A DNA stretch of 34,121 bases, taken from the NCBI GenBank assembly GCA_937892835.1, contig CALBHM010000241.1:1-34121 (forward strand), read 5' to 3'. This DNA comes from an uncultured Ruminococcus sp. (GTDB lineage Bacteria > Bacillota > Clostridia > Oscillospirales > Acutalibacteraceae). Shown here in pieces: positions 1 to 5,807 of the stretch. Positions within the stretch are counted from its first letter, which is position 1; the number at the start of each line of letters is the position of its first letter. The translations under genes were made by a program, and so were the position numbers. The notes beneath the pieces were generated by a model. It made no database searches and was not told where the DNA came from. It saw only the letters and a program-made list of their open reading frames with translations.

Positions 1-1
1 G

Positions 2-130
2 GACCTTTCCGAAAAAGAAAATGTTACCGAAGAACTCAAAGCAACCGATATGATGCTCTGGGTGCAGAAGATGAATAATATCCGTAACCGTGCGACGAAA
101 ATTGTAAATGCAGAACTAATATATGTATAA
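2..130 (+). CDS. tnpV: TnpV transposon-encoded protein, C-terminal fragment
   Basis: The window opens inside a gene read in the frame that starts at base 2; 42 codons remain before the TAA at 128-130. The peptide has the characteristic end of the TnpV family: LKATDMMLWVQKMNN, then an IRNRATKIVNAELIYV tail. TnpV proteins are small accessory proteins of Tn4451/Tn4453-type mobilisable elements in Clostridia and have no well-defined biochemical role. The N-terminal part lies outside the window, so I cannot say whether the gene is intact. It converges on the restriction-modification operon and ends just before a strong inverted repeat. Its presence marks the left part of the window as mobile DNA. 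Recognition is by memory of the family C-terminus. Confidence 0.8.
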   Translation, partial: DLSEKENVTEELKATDMMLWVQKMNNIRNRATKIVNAELIYV

Positions 131-132
131 CG

Positions 133-169
133 CAAAAGCACAGCCTAAAAAACATAGGCTGTGCTTTTG
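133..169. terminator. Perfect 15-bp inverted repeat between convergent genes
   Basis: Arms 133-147 and 155-169 are perfectly complementary, with a 7-base A-rich loop. The stem begins CAAAAG and ends CTTTTG. It lies between the ends of tnpV (130) and the specificity subunit (189), so it can stop transcription from both sides. There is no long T-run after the stem. Confidence 0.7.
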
Positions 170-188
170 TGTAGTCGTAAGAATTCCT

Positions 189-1376
189 TTAAACAGAAAA
201 AAGTTGTTTCCCTTTTATTGCATCATATCGCTCTTTTAGGGTTGAAACATTTTCTTTAAGATCTTCATATTGTTCTATTATATTTACAATGTTTTCTACT
301 TCATCAGAATATTTGATTACCGGTACATATAGTGTACTAATAGCATTAGTTAACGGAAATACCCCTAGATCCGATTTTGATGAAATTTCAAAAAAAGTAG
401 GTTGCAAATAATATAAATAGTATTTTAATACCATTTCTTCCTGATGCTCGGAAATGATATTGTGTTCTTTCCTGAATTCTTTTTTTAGATATAACAAAAA
501 AGCGTTTGTATTAGTTGCATAATCTCCTTTTGAAAGATATGTTAGTTTACCTGCATTTCCTCGTGATACTAAATGTAAGCACTGAGTGTCTTCTACATAG
601 TGTATTTTCTCGCTTTTTTTGTTGATTTTTCCATAAACCAAATTACTTGCCGAACCACTTAGTACGGTTAGATCATTCCCGTCTGGTTGTCTATAATATA
701 TACCTTCTTCGCTTAGCGCATCGTTTCTACTGCAATAATCAAATACTTCACCTAATATGATAGGATCATCTTGAGTCATAGGATCAATGGAAACAAATTT
801 TTTGCTTAATAAAACGACTTGTTTATTAAGGAGATTTATTATATTTGCAAGTTCTTCTAATTCTTTATTAGTACTTTTAAAACGTAGAAGTGTTTCTTTG
901 GTCATATCGGCGGAATTGATCTCAAAATCTTTGAAGAAAGTAGTTTTATTCCAAGTAGCATTGTCATTCTTCGTTGCGTAACTTTTTACTTGTGTTGAAT
1001 AGGCGTAAATAAAATATTTTAGAAACGTTTCTTCTTCAGTTTCTAAAATCTTATATTTAGATTTGCAACTATCTTTTAGATAAAGAATATATGCATGATC
1101 GTTTATTGTATATTTGCCTTCTGGCAAATATCTCATTGTGCCTGCTTTTCCATTTCTTGCGACCAAGATACCCTTTCTGTCTTTAAAAACTTTTATATCT
1201 TGGCTTTTAGAATTCTTGCACAATGGAATAAGTCCCATACTTTCAGTTTCGTCTGTAGAACTTGAAAGTACAGTATACATTTCATTTTCACGTAAACCTA
1301 CGTGTTTATAGATGAATTCTTCAGTTAGATCGCTGTTACCACTTAAACATTCAAAAATTTCTTTAATTTTTATCAT
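189..1376 (-). CDS. Restriction-modification DNA specificity subunit (HsdS/BcgB-like)
   Basis: This is a 395-residue DNA-recognition subunit that would tell the preceding methylase/nuclease where to act. It is built from two similar halves, about residues 1-200 and 208-395. In the first half, EIFECLSGN leads to LVARNGKAG and KYTINDHAYILYL. In the second, EVFDYCSRN leads to LVSRGNAG and DYATNTNAFLLYL. The RG/RN-G-x-AG motif followed by the N-x-a-f/y-x-L-Y-L strand is typical of HsdS target-recognition domains. Helical segments after each half (about 165-195 and 355-390) fit the spacer helices. I start at the ATG at 1376 because GGGTGA lies five bases upstream; longer forms would begin deep inside the methylase gene. 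The start overlaps the end of the methylase by 14 bp, so translation is probably coupled. No HsdR gene is present. The family call is firm; the target sequence cannot be read. Confidence 0.85.
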   Translation of the reverse strand: MIKIKEIFECLSGNSDLTEEFIYKHVGLRENEMYTVLSSSTDETESMGLIPLCKNSKSQDIKVFKDRKGILVARNGKAGTMRYLPEGKYTINDHAYILYLKDSCKSKYKILETEEETFLKYFIYAYSTQVKSYATKNDNATWNKTTFFKDFEINSADMTKETLLRFKSTNKELEELANIINLLNKQVVLLSKKFVSIDPMTQDDPIILGEVFDYCSRNDALSEEGIYYRQPDGNDLTVLSGSASNLVYGKINKKSEKIHYVEDTQCLHLVSRGNAGKLTYLSKGDYATNTNAFLLYLKKEFRKEHNIISEHQEEMVLKYYLYYLQPTFFEISSKSDLGVFPLTNAISTLYVPVIKYSDEVENIVNIIEQYEDLKENVSTLKERYDAIKGKQLFSV

Positions 1377-3405
1377 ATATTTCACCCAATTTTTTGAACA
1401 TTTCTTTGATGTTACTAATTTCTTGGTCGAGTTCATTAATACTTATATAATCTGGAACACTTTTTCTTAGATAAAACTCGGGCAAAAGATTACAATGTGG
1501 ATTGGATTGAATATCTGAAATATCTATATTTCCGCCTTTTCTTGCAGTATGTTCTTGTCCTTTTTCATCCACCCAAGTTGTTTCACAAGTTTTATCATCA
1601 AAAGATAACCATCTAGATTCTAATATCCCTGGCTTTTCCTCACCATCTGTGCTAACCCAACCAGATATTTCATCGTGCATCCAACCGTTGCGGTTATTAC
1701 GTAGCTTGGTGGGAAATCTTTTATCAGAATTAGCTAATCCGTCATTATCGATGATATACATCCAGATAGGTTTATCCTGTATTTTAGTAACTTTGTCACT
1801 ACGTTTTTTAATGAATAAAGCGTAAGTCTTTTCCTTGGTATATGGTGCAAAAGCGAATTTTGGCAATGAAACTATTGCGTATATTTCACATTTTTCAAGA
1901 ATTTCTTGACGAAACTTCTTATATGAGGGATTTTCTAATACACCGTCAGGGGTGATGATACACGCTTTTCCGCCAACTTCAAGCAAATCAATAACCTTAC
2001 AAATAAATGCTATCTCTGTTCTGTTTGTGGAAATTGCGTTGGTTTTTGCTTTGATTGTACCGCTACCGTACGGAGGATTTGTAATTACATACTGGTATTT
2101 TTTGCTAAGCGTGGCTTTTCCGTTTTGTCTTGTCGGATTTAAGGAATTGTCCGAATACATATGGGTATGCCCATCACCAACCAAAAACATATTTAAGCGG
2201 GTTCTTGATATATTTTCATCTCGAACATCTACGCCGTAGAAACATCTTTTAGAAAGGAATTCCCTTGCTTCAGTTGTTAAAGTGCCGCTTTTCTCATAAT
2301 TGTTTAACAAGACTTTGAAACTTTCAGTTAAGAATCCGCCTGTTCCGCAAGCGGGATCTATAATAGAAAACTCCTTTTTCTCATTGTAAATTTCTTCATC
2401 TTGCAGTAACAATTTGGAAAATATATGCGTATAATGACGCCTTGTGAAATATTCGCCAAAATCCTTTTTCTCTTTAGAAGAAGCGAACATTTCATATACA
2501 GCACCAAACAAGTCAAATCCGGTTCCGTGCAAAGGCTTCATAGAATCAATTATGCTATAAATTTGTTTTACATCATCTACGCCAATAAGCGGCTTGTTTT
2601 TTCCATCACCGCTGATTGCAATTCTAACTACTTCCATAACATTTTTAAATTCTTTGAAAGTTGTTTCATCTTCCAAACGGCTAATGTAACCACTCAAATT
2701 ATTTTTTACTTTTTCTGCTACATTATCGTTGCAAGTTGACCAGTACACTTTAGTCGCATCTTTCGTGCCATCAATTTCCTCTTTTTCTTCGAAATATTCA
2801 AGGGCAACAAAACCTACTGTAAAGTCAATCTTTTGAACATTGTCTTTGAAGTTTATGCCACGATATACACCTGCAAGTTCCCAAAGCTTCTTATTAAATA
2901 TTGCTTCTGAAATGGTGGATATAGAGTCAACATTCGTGTTGATTGAATTCAAGTCAGAATTTGCGGTTAATTTGTTCTTGATAAGTCTATAAATATCAAT
3001 AGTCTGAAATTCGCGAATAGGATTACCGTTGAGCGTTAACTGCTTTAAGGTTTTCGCATTATAAAAATATGTGGTTTTGCAGTTTGTAACAATGAAATAA
3101 GGTAAACCTAATTTAGGTGCCTTGATTTTGCCTTGTTTCAAAGCATCTTTCCAATCTTTATCGCCAACCTTGCAATCGTCTTTTGCTTCTGCATATGCGA
3201 CGAGATTTTTGATGTATTGTTCGTCATTAGTGCCATCGTATTCAAATTCAGAAATAAGGATGTCGGGACGTTTTGAGCCAGTATATTTTGAGAAAGTGGT
3301 ATCATTAACAATTTGGCGAAAAGGGATGCTTAATTGTGCCACCAAAACTTCATTTATAAGTCGACTAACCGACAAAGCTTCTTGTTTCTTTTGTTTTTTA
3401 GCCAT
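1363..3405 (-). CDS. Fused PD-(D/E)XK nuclease / N6-adenine DNA methylase (BcgI-like RM subunit)
   Basis: This 680-residue protein joins two activities. Residues 1-135 form an HsdR-N-like nuclease domain with P47-D48, then E73-x-K75 inside AYAEAKDD, and a later Q-G-K, which is the PD-(D/E)XK pattern. The centre and C-terminus are an HsdM-type methyltransferase: DPACGTGGF (SAM motif I) near residue 349 and NPPYG (motif IV, adenine target) near 442. A C-terminal helix (about 655-680) suits contact with the specificity subunit. Size and layout match BcgI A, where one chain cuts and methylates and a separate S subunit recognises DNA. The ATG at 3405 is chosen over one 15 bp upstream because GGAGGA sits at proper distance. 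The gene overlaps abiEii by 8 bp and the S gene by 14 bp. Alternative: a plain HsdM with a degenerate N-terminal domain, but the retained catalytic-type residues argue against it. Confidence 0.85.
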   Translation of the reverse strand: MAKKQKKQEALSVSRLINEVLVAQLSIPFRQIVNDTTFSKYTGSKRPDILISEFEYDGTNDEQYIKNLVAYAEAKDDCKVGDKDWKDALKQGKIKAPKLGLPYFIVTNCKTTYFYNAKTLKQLTLNGNPIREFQTIDIYRLIKNKLTANSDLNSINTNVDSISTISEAIFNKKLWELAGVYRGINFKDNVQKIDFTVGFVALEYFEEKEEIDGTKDATKVYWSTCNDNVAEKVKNNLSGYISRLEDETTFKEFKNVMEVVRIAISGDGKNKPLIGVDDVKQIYSIIDSMKPLHGTGFDLFGAVYEMFASSKEKKDFGEYFTRRHYTHIFSKLLLQDEEIYNEKKEFSIIDPACGTGGFLTESFKVLLNNYEKSGTLTTEAREFLSKRCFYGVDVRDENISRTRLNMFLVGDGHTHMYSDNSLNPTRQNGKATLSKKYQYVITNPPYGSGTIKAKTNAISTNRTEIAFICKVIDLLEVGGKACIITPDGVLENPSYKKFRQEILEKCEIYAIVSLPKFAFAPYTKEKTYALFIKKRSDKVTKIQDKPIWMYIIDNDGLANSDKRFPTKLRNNRNGWMHDEISGWVSTDGEEKPGILESRWLSFDDKTCETTWVDEKGQEHTARKGGNIDISDIQSNPHCNLLPEFYLRKSVPDYISINELDQEISNIKEMFKKLGEIYDKN

Positions 3406-4315
3406 TATAGCTTCCTCCAATTATCCATTCATTTTGATTTGCGGACCATCGACCAGAAAAGTCTCTATTTTCTATTTCCGCAGTAAACGGTTCTGTAAGA
3501 AATGCTTTTATTGTTTTCAGCACGGTGCCGTAATCATCCGTTTTCGTATCAATCTTACGGGTAAATGCTTTCCATTTCTTTTGCATTGCATCATTTTCGG
3601 CAAAAGCCATAACCTGCTCAAATTGTTCCATCGTAAAGGCGTGTCCACGATTTTCAAAAGTCTTTTTAAGTGCTTTTGTCAGCGTTCCACCGTCAAAATC
3701 GAACTTATTGGCAAGATAATAAATATCATAATAATCTTTCATTCGGCTTGAAAATTCCATTAAATCGAGAATTGCATCGAGCTTTTCAGCAATTGTTGTT
3801 TCAAGGGAGTATGTATTTACCGTCGGAGCGTCAAAGTCGGAAAGCTGTGTTGGAATTTTTCGCTTTTCCTGCTTCGGCACGATAACATCACCAACACCGA
3901 AATCAATACTGAACGGTGTTCTGGTGTTTTTAATACGAGCAACTACCGATGCGCCGATTCCTGCATATTTTTTCGCAACAGCGATAGGCGCAACATCTTT
4001 AATCTCAAAAGTGATAAAGTCATTACCGGTGGGTGTATCAATAATTTCTTCCAACACGGTTTTTAACTGTTCGGGTGTATTGGGCATTTGTCGGAGCAGG
4101 AAATCAACATCAACCGTTACTCTGCTGTCAAAGTCGGTAAGGGAATAGATAAACAAGCCGCCTTTCAGCACAAGGTTTTCTGCATATTTGGATTTTTCCA
4201 AACGTCGCAAAAATTCCTCTTGGCAAAAGAGCTGGAGGCAAAGCTGATAACTTCTTCCACTTTCAGTAGCCTTGTTTTTCAATCGTGCAAGCACGGATGC
4301 CGCTATATCAGCCAT
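3398..4315 (-). CDS. abiEii: AbiEii-family nucleotidyltransferase toxin
   Basis: This 305-residue protein is the toxin half of a Type IV abortive-infection toxin-antitoxin pair. AbiEii proteins are DNA-polymerase-beta-fold nucleotidyltransferases; some members modify tRNA or bind GTP and halt growth reversibly. Visible motifs are K51-G52-G53 followed by D69-V-D71 (the GG...DxD active site), D138 in SIDFG, and the C-terminal E172...K178 and RMKDYYDIY (191-199) that define the family. Length is normal. It starts at 4315 inside the last codons of abiEi (8-bp overlap) and ends 8 bp inside the methylase gene. Toxin, antitoxin and restriction-modification genes therefore form one translationally linked unit. 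No frameshift or missing active-site residue is seen. Confidence 0.9.
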   Translation of the reverse strand: MADIAASVLARLKNKATESGRSYQLCLQLFCQEEFLRRLEKSKYAENLVLKGGLFIYSLTDFDSRVTVDVDFLLRQMPNTPEQLKTVLEEIIDTPTGNDFITFEIKDVAPIAVAKKYAGIGASVVARIKNTRTPFSIDFGVGDVIVPKQEKRKIPTQLSDFDAPTVNTYSLETTIAEKLDAILDLMEFSSRMKDYYDIYYLANKFDFDGGTLTKALKKTFENRGHAFTMEQFEQVMAFAENDAMQKKWKAFTRKIDTKTDDYGTVLKTIKAFLTEPFTAEIENRDFSGRWSANQNEWIIGGSYNG

Positions 4316-4913
4316 TTAGCAATACCTCCATCAGTTCGGTAACTTTTTTATATACACGCAGCTTTTTTGCATACGCAGAAAGGTTGCTCAGGTTTTTCTT
4401 TGAATCATTTGCATAAGCATTGAGTGCTTTATTAAAAATCTCATTGTCAAGTTTTGAACGGTATTTAAAACAATCGCAAATAGTCCTTTCACGGTCGTAT
4501 ACAGGGAGCGTCACACCGTTAAAATCATCTTCTGTCTTGCCTATATCAAATATATTCTTTTGAATGTAATACGCTTTAACCGGTAATTCCTGAATATTTG
4601 AAATTTGATTTCTGTAAGTTCGAGGAACCGCTATTGACCATTCTCTTGGAGTAAAATCACTATATCCATAGTGGAACAAAGCTGACTCGACACAAACTAT
4701 TCCGTAAGACAACAGACTTGAAATTAGTTGTTCTTCACTTATATTATAATTGTCGGGAAGTTGGTAAAAGCCATTTCGTATTCTTTCAATAACTCCGTCC
4801 TTGCACAGCTTTGCAATATCATAATTTGAAAACCCTGCATTTTTAAAATCGGAAGTTTTTGCAATTGCACCAACATTTTTAAAAACATTTTTTGCAGTAA
4901 TTTCTTTCGACAA
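4308..4913 (-). CDS. abiEi: AbiEi-family antitoxin and autorepressor
   Basis: This 201-residue protein is the antitoxin partner of AbiEii. It has an N-terminal winged helix (about residues 10-55; YDIAKLCKDGVIERIRNGFY is the recognition/wing portion with the typical R-x-G-x-Y turn), followed by the antitoxin domain. Characterised AbiEi proteins neutralise the toxin and repress their own operon by binding inverted repeats in the promoter; a matching inverted repeat lies at 4929-4958. No ATG suits this frame. The start is taken as the TTG at 4913 behind GGTGA; a CTG at 4916 is an alternative. The inefficient start codon may keep antitoxin output tied to transcription. It is first in the operon and overlaps abiEii by 8 bp. 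Confidence 0.88.
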   Translation of the reverse strand: MSKEITAKNVFKNVGAIAKTSDFKNAGFSNYDIAKLCKDGVIERIRNGFYQLPDNYNISEEQLISSLLSYGIVCVESALFHYGYSDFTPREWSIAVPRTYRNQISNIQELPVKAYYIQKNIFDIGKTEDDFNGVTLPVYDRERTICDCFKYRSKLDNEIFNKALNAYANDSKKNLSNLSAYAKKLRVYKKVTELMEVLLNG

Positions 4914-4928
4914 CAGTTCACCAACTTT

Positions 4929-4958
4929 CTGCGTACATTTAATAAATTCAGTACGCAG
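4929..4958. promoter_or_regulatory. Perfect inverted repeat, likely AbiEi operator
   Basis: Arms CTGCGTAC (4929-4936) and GTACGCAG (4951-4958) are perfectly complementary. They are separated by 14 bp, so their centres are 22 bp apart, about two helical turns. The repeat covers the predicted transcription start and the leader of abiEi, where a bound repressor would block transcription. Published AbiEi proteins bind paired inverted repeats in this position; assignment here is by position and symmetry. Confidence 0.7.
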
Positions 4959-4962
4959 ATTT

Positions 4963-4990
4963 ATTATAACAGATTTTTGATAAAATACAA
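4963..4990 (-). promoter_or_regulatory. Promoter of the abiEi-abiEii-RM operon
   Basis: On the minus strand a perfect TATAAT (4963-4968) is preceded, 16 bp upstream, by a weak -35, TTGTAT (4985-4990). Transcription would begin near 4955, inside the inverted repeat at 4929-4958. No other promoter is apparent within the overlapping four-gene operon. Confidence 0.65.
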
Positions 4991-5083
4991 TATATTTTCA
5001 AAAATATTTAAATATCAGAATATTAGTTACATTGCCGATAAAAGATATATAATCAAAGCAATCGGCTTTATCACTTTAAAGTG

Positions 5084-5112
5084 TTGACTTTGGTTTACAT
5101 CTATGTTACAAT
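5084..5112 (+). promoter_or_regulatory. Strong rightward promoter with no gene behind it
   Basis: TTGACT (5084-5089), a 17-bp spacer and TACAAT (5107-5112) make a near-consensus housekeeping promoter. The predicted start is near 5119. Downstream there is no reading frame above about ten codons before the terminator at 5464-5503, so it either drives a non-coding RNA of about 380 nt or once drove a lost gene. Confidence 0.6.
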
Positions 5113-5232
5113 ACAATTGCTATAATAAATTATATTGCTTGGCGAATAACTGAATTGTGCGAGTGTAAAGACACACTTGCAAAAAAGTTGAATGAGCTCC
5201 AATGAGACGGCTCTGCCATAGTCAATAGAACA

Positions 5233-5251
5233 ATGACAACACTATGACAAC
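5233..5251. repeat. Paired 8-bp direct repeats ATGACAAC, 11-bp period
   Basis: ATGACAAC occurs at 5233-5240 and again at 5244-5251, one helical turn apart. A related pair lies at 5422-5440 with the same spacing. Tyrosine recombinases bind such short tandem sites as arm sites flanking the crossover core; that role is inferred. Confidence 0.5.
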
Positions 5252-5253
5252 GG

Positions 5254-5275
5254 GAATTATGATACATCATAATTC
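5254..5275. repeat. 10-bp palindrome with 2-bp centre
   Basis: GAATTATGAT (5254-5263) and ATCATAATTC (5266-5275) are perfect reverse complements separated by AC. The near-zero spacer is more like a dimeric protein-binding site or cruciform than a transcription terminator. Confidence 0.5.
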
Positions 5276-5378
5276 TTGGATAATCTGAATAATCCTGATA
5301 GCCCAAGCCAAACCTCTTATACAAAATTGTTTAAGTTGTGGCTTTGTGGAGCGAGTGGGAATAATCCACGGTATTTGA

Positions 5379-5402
5379 AAAAGCCTATAAATACAGGCTT
5401 TT
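5379..5402 (-). terminator. Short hairpin, possible leftward terminator
   Basis: AAAAGCCT (5379-5386) pairs with AGGCTTTT (5395-5402) around an 8-base loop. Read on the minus strand the stem runs into a short T-run, so it could end leftward transcription. The function is uncertain because no gene lies directly upstream on that strand. Confidence 0.4.
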
Positions 5403-5421
5403 CGCCACTTTGAAGCCCTCT

Positions 5422-5440
5422 GTGGCAACAAAATGGCAAC
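5422..5440. repeat. Paired 8-bp direct repeats (G/A)TGGCAAC, 11-bp period
   Basis: GTGGCAAC (5422-5429) and ATGGCAAC (5433-5440) repeat with an 11-bp period. They differ from the 5233-5251 pair mainly by G for A at one position, giving a shared consensus TGRCAAC in four copies. They are candidate recombinase arm sites. Confidence 0.5.
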
Positions 5441-5463
5441 ATTTTTTGAATTATTGTAAAAGT

Positions 5464-5503
5464 AAAGAGATATCAGATTTTCGAAAGTCTGATATCTCTT
5501 TTT
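5464..5503. terminator. Bidirectional rho-independent terminator
   Basis: AAAGAGATATCAGA (5464-5477) pairs perfectly with TCTGATATCTCTTT (5488-5501) around a tight TTTTCGAAAG turn. T-runs exist in both directions. It lies just after the stop of the leftward gene at 5508 and also closes any rightward transcript from 5084. Confidence 0.85.
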
Positions 5504-5507
5504 GTAT

Positions 5508-5783
5508 TTACAGCTTTGTGAAATACCATAGGAAGGTATAATCGTTAAAGTCAAAGCTGTCACCGTTATCGTCTATAACATAGATTCCGTCAATGACGTA
5601 GGAATACTCATACTCTGCCCCGACTTTGAAGTTACCTTCTTTTGGAATGTGATGGCACCTGCTGATGCGAACATTGTTAAGTGTGCTGTCACTCGTTATT
5701 TCGGCATCAGTCAGCGGATCAACTCCGTTTGCCAGCTTATCAATATACATCTTTGCCCTTTGCATCTTTTCAAGCTCTGTCAT
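5508..5783 (-). CDS. Small hypothetical protein
   Basis: This 91-residue, acidic, cytoplasmic-looking protein has no membrane segment or signal peptide. The first half (TELEKMQRAKMYIDKLANGV, then DPLTDAEI) resembles a short N-terminal motif I associate with small conserved Clostridia proteins. The second half is rich in aspartate and aromatics (DDNGDSFDFNDYTFLWYF) and probably forms beta strands. I do not recognise a function. The start at 5783 is set by GAGGAG seven bases upstream; a longer form would begin inside that ribosome binding site. It follows the GHL6 glycosidase gene by 24 bp and shares its terminator, so they are probably co-transcribed. Confidence 0.7.
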   Translation of the reverse strand: MTELEKMQRAKMYIDKLANGVDPLTDAEITSDSTLNNVRISRCHHIPKEGNFKVGAEYEYSYVIDGIYVIDDNGDSFDFNDYTFLWYFTKL

Positions 5784-5807
5784 TTCTATTCTCCTCAAAA
5801 TTACTTC

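Larger units (their letters stand above)
5113..5463. other. Gene-free, structured stretch; probable border of an integrated element
   Basis: No credible gene is seen on either strand. The stretch contains a stem of GCGAGTGT with ACACTTGC (about 5160-5181), two pairs of 8-bp repeats spaced 11 bp apart, a 10-bp palindrome, and a hairpin at 5379-5402. Together with TnpV and defence genes on the left and ordinary metabolic genes on the right, this suits the attachment-site end of an integrative element whose recombinase gene is absent or outside the window. This is inference from layout. Confidence 0.45.

Noticed and set aside
1377..1436. Longer N-terminus for the specificity subunit
   Set aside because: The extra 20 residues lie inside the methylase gene. 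The ATG at 1376 has GGGTGA and begins the first recognition domain.
4739..4924. Frame opening with an alternative start just before abiEi
   Set aside because: It is an out-of-phase reading inside abiEi without family features.
5113..5463. Retron-type or toxin/antitoxin RNA locus
   Set aside because: No reverse transcriptase or small toxic membrane peptide is nearby; the repeats fit attachment-site DNA better.
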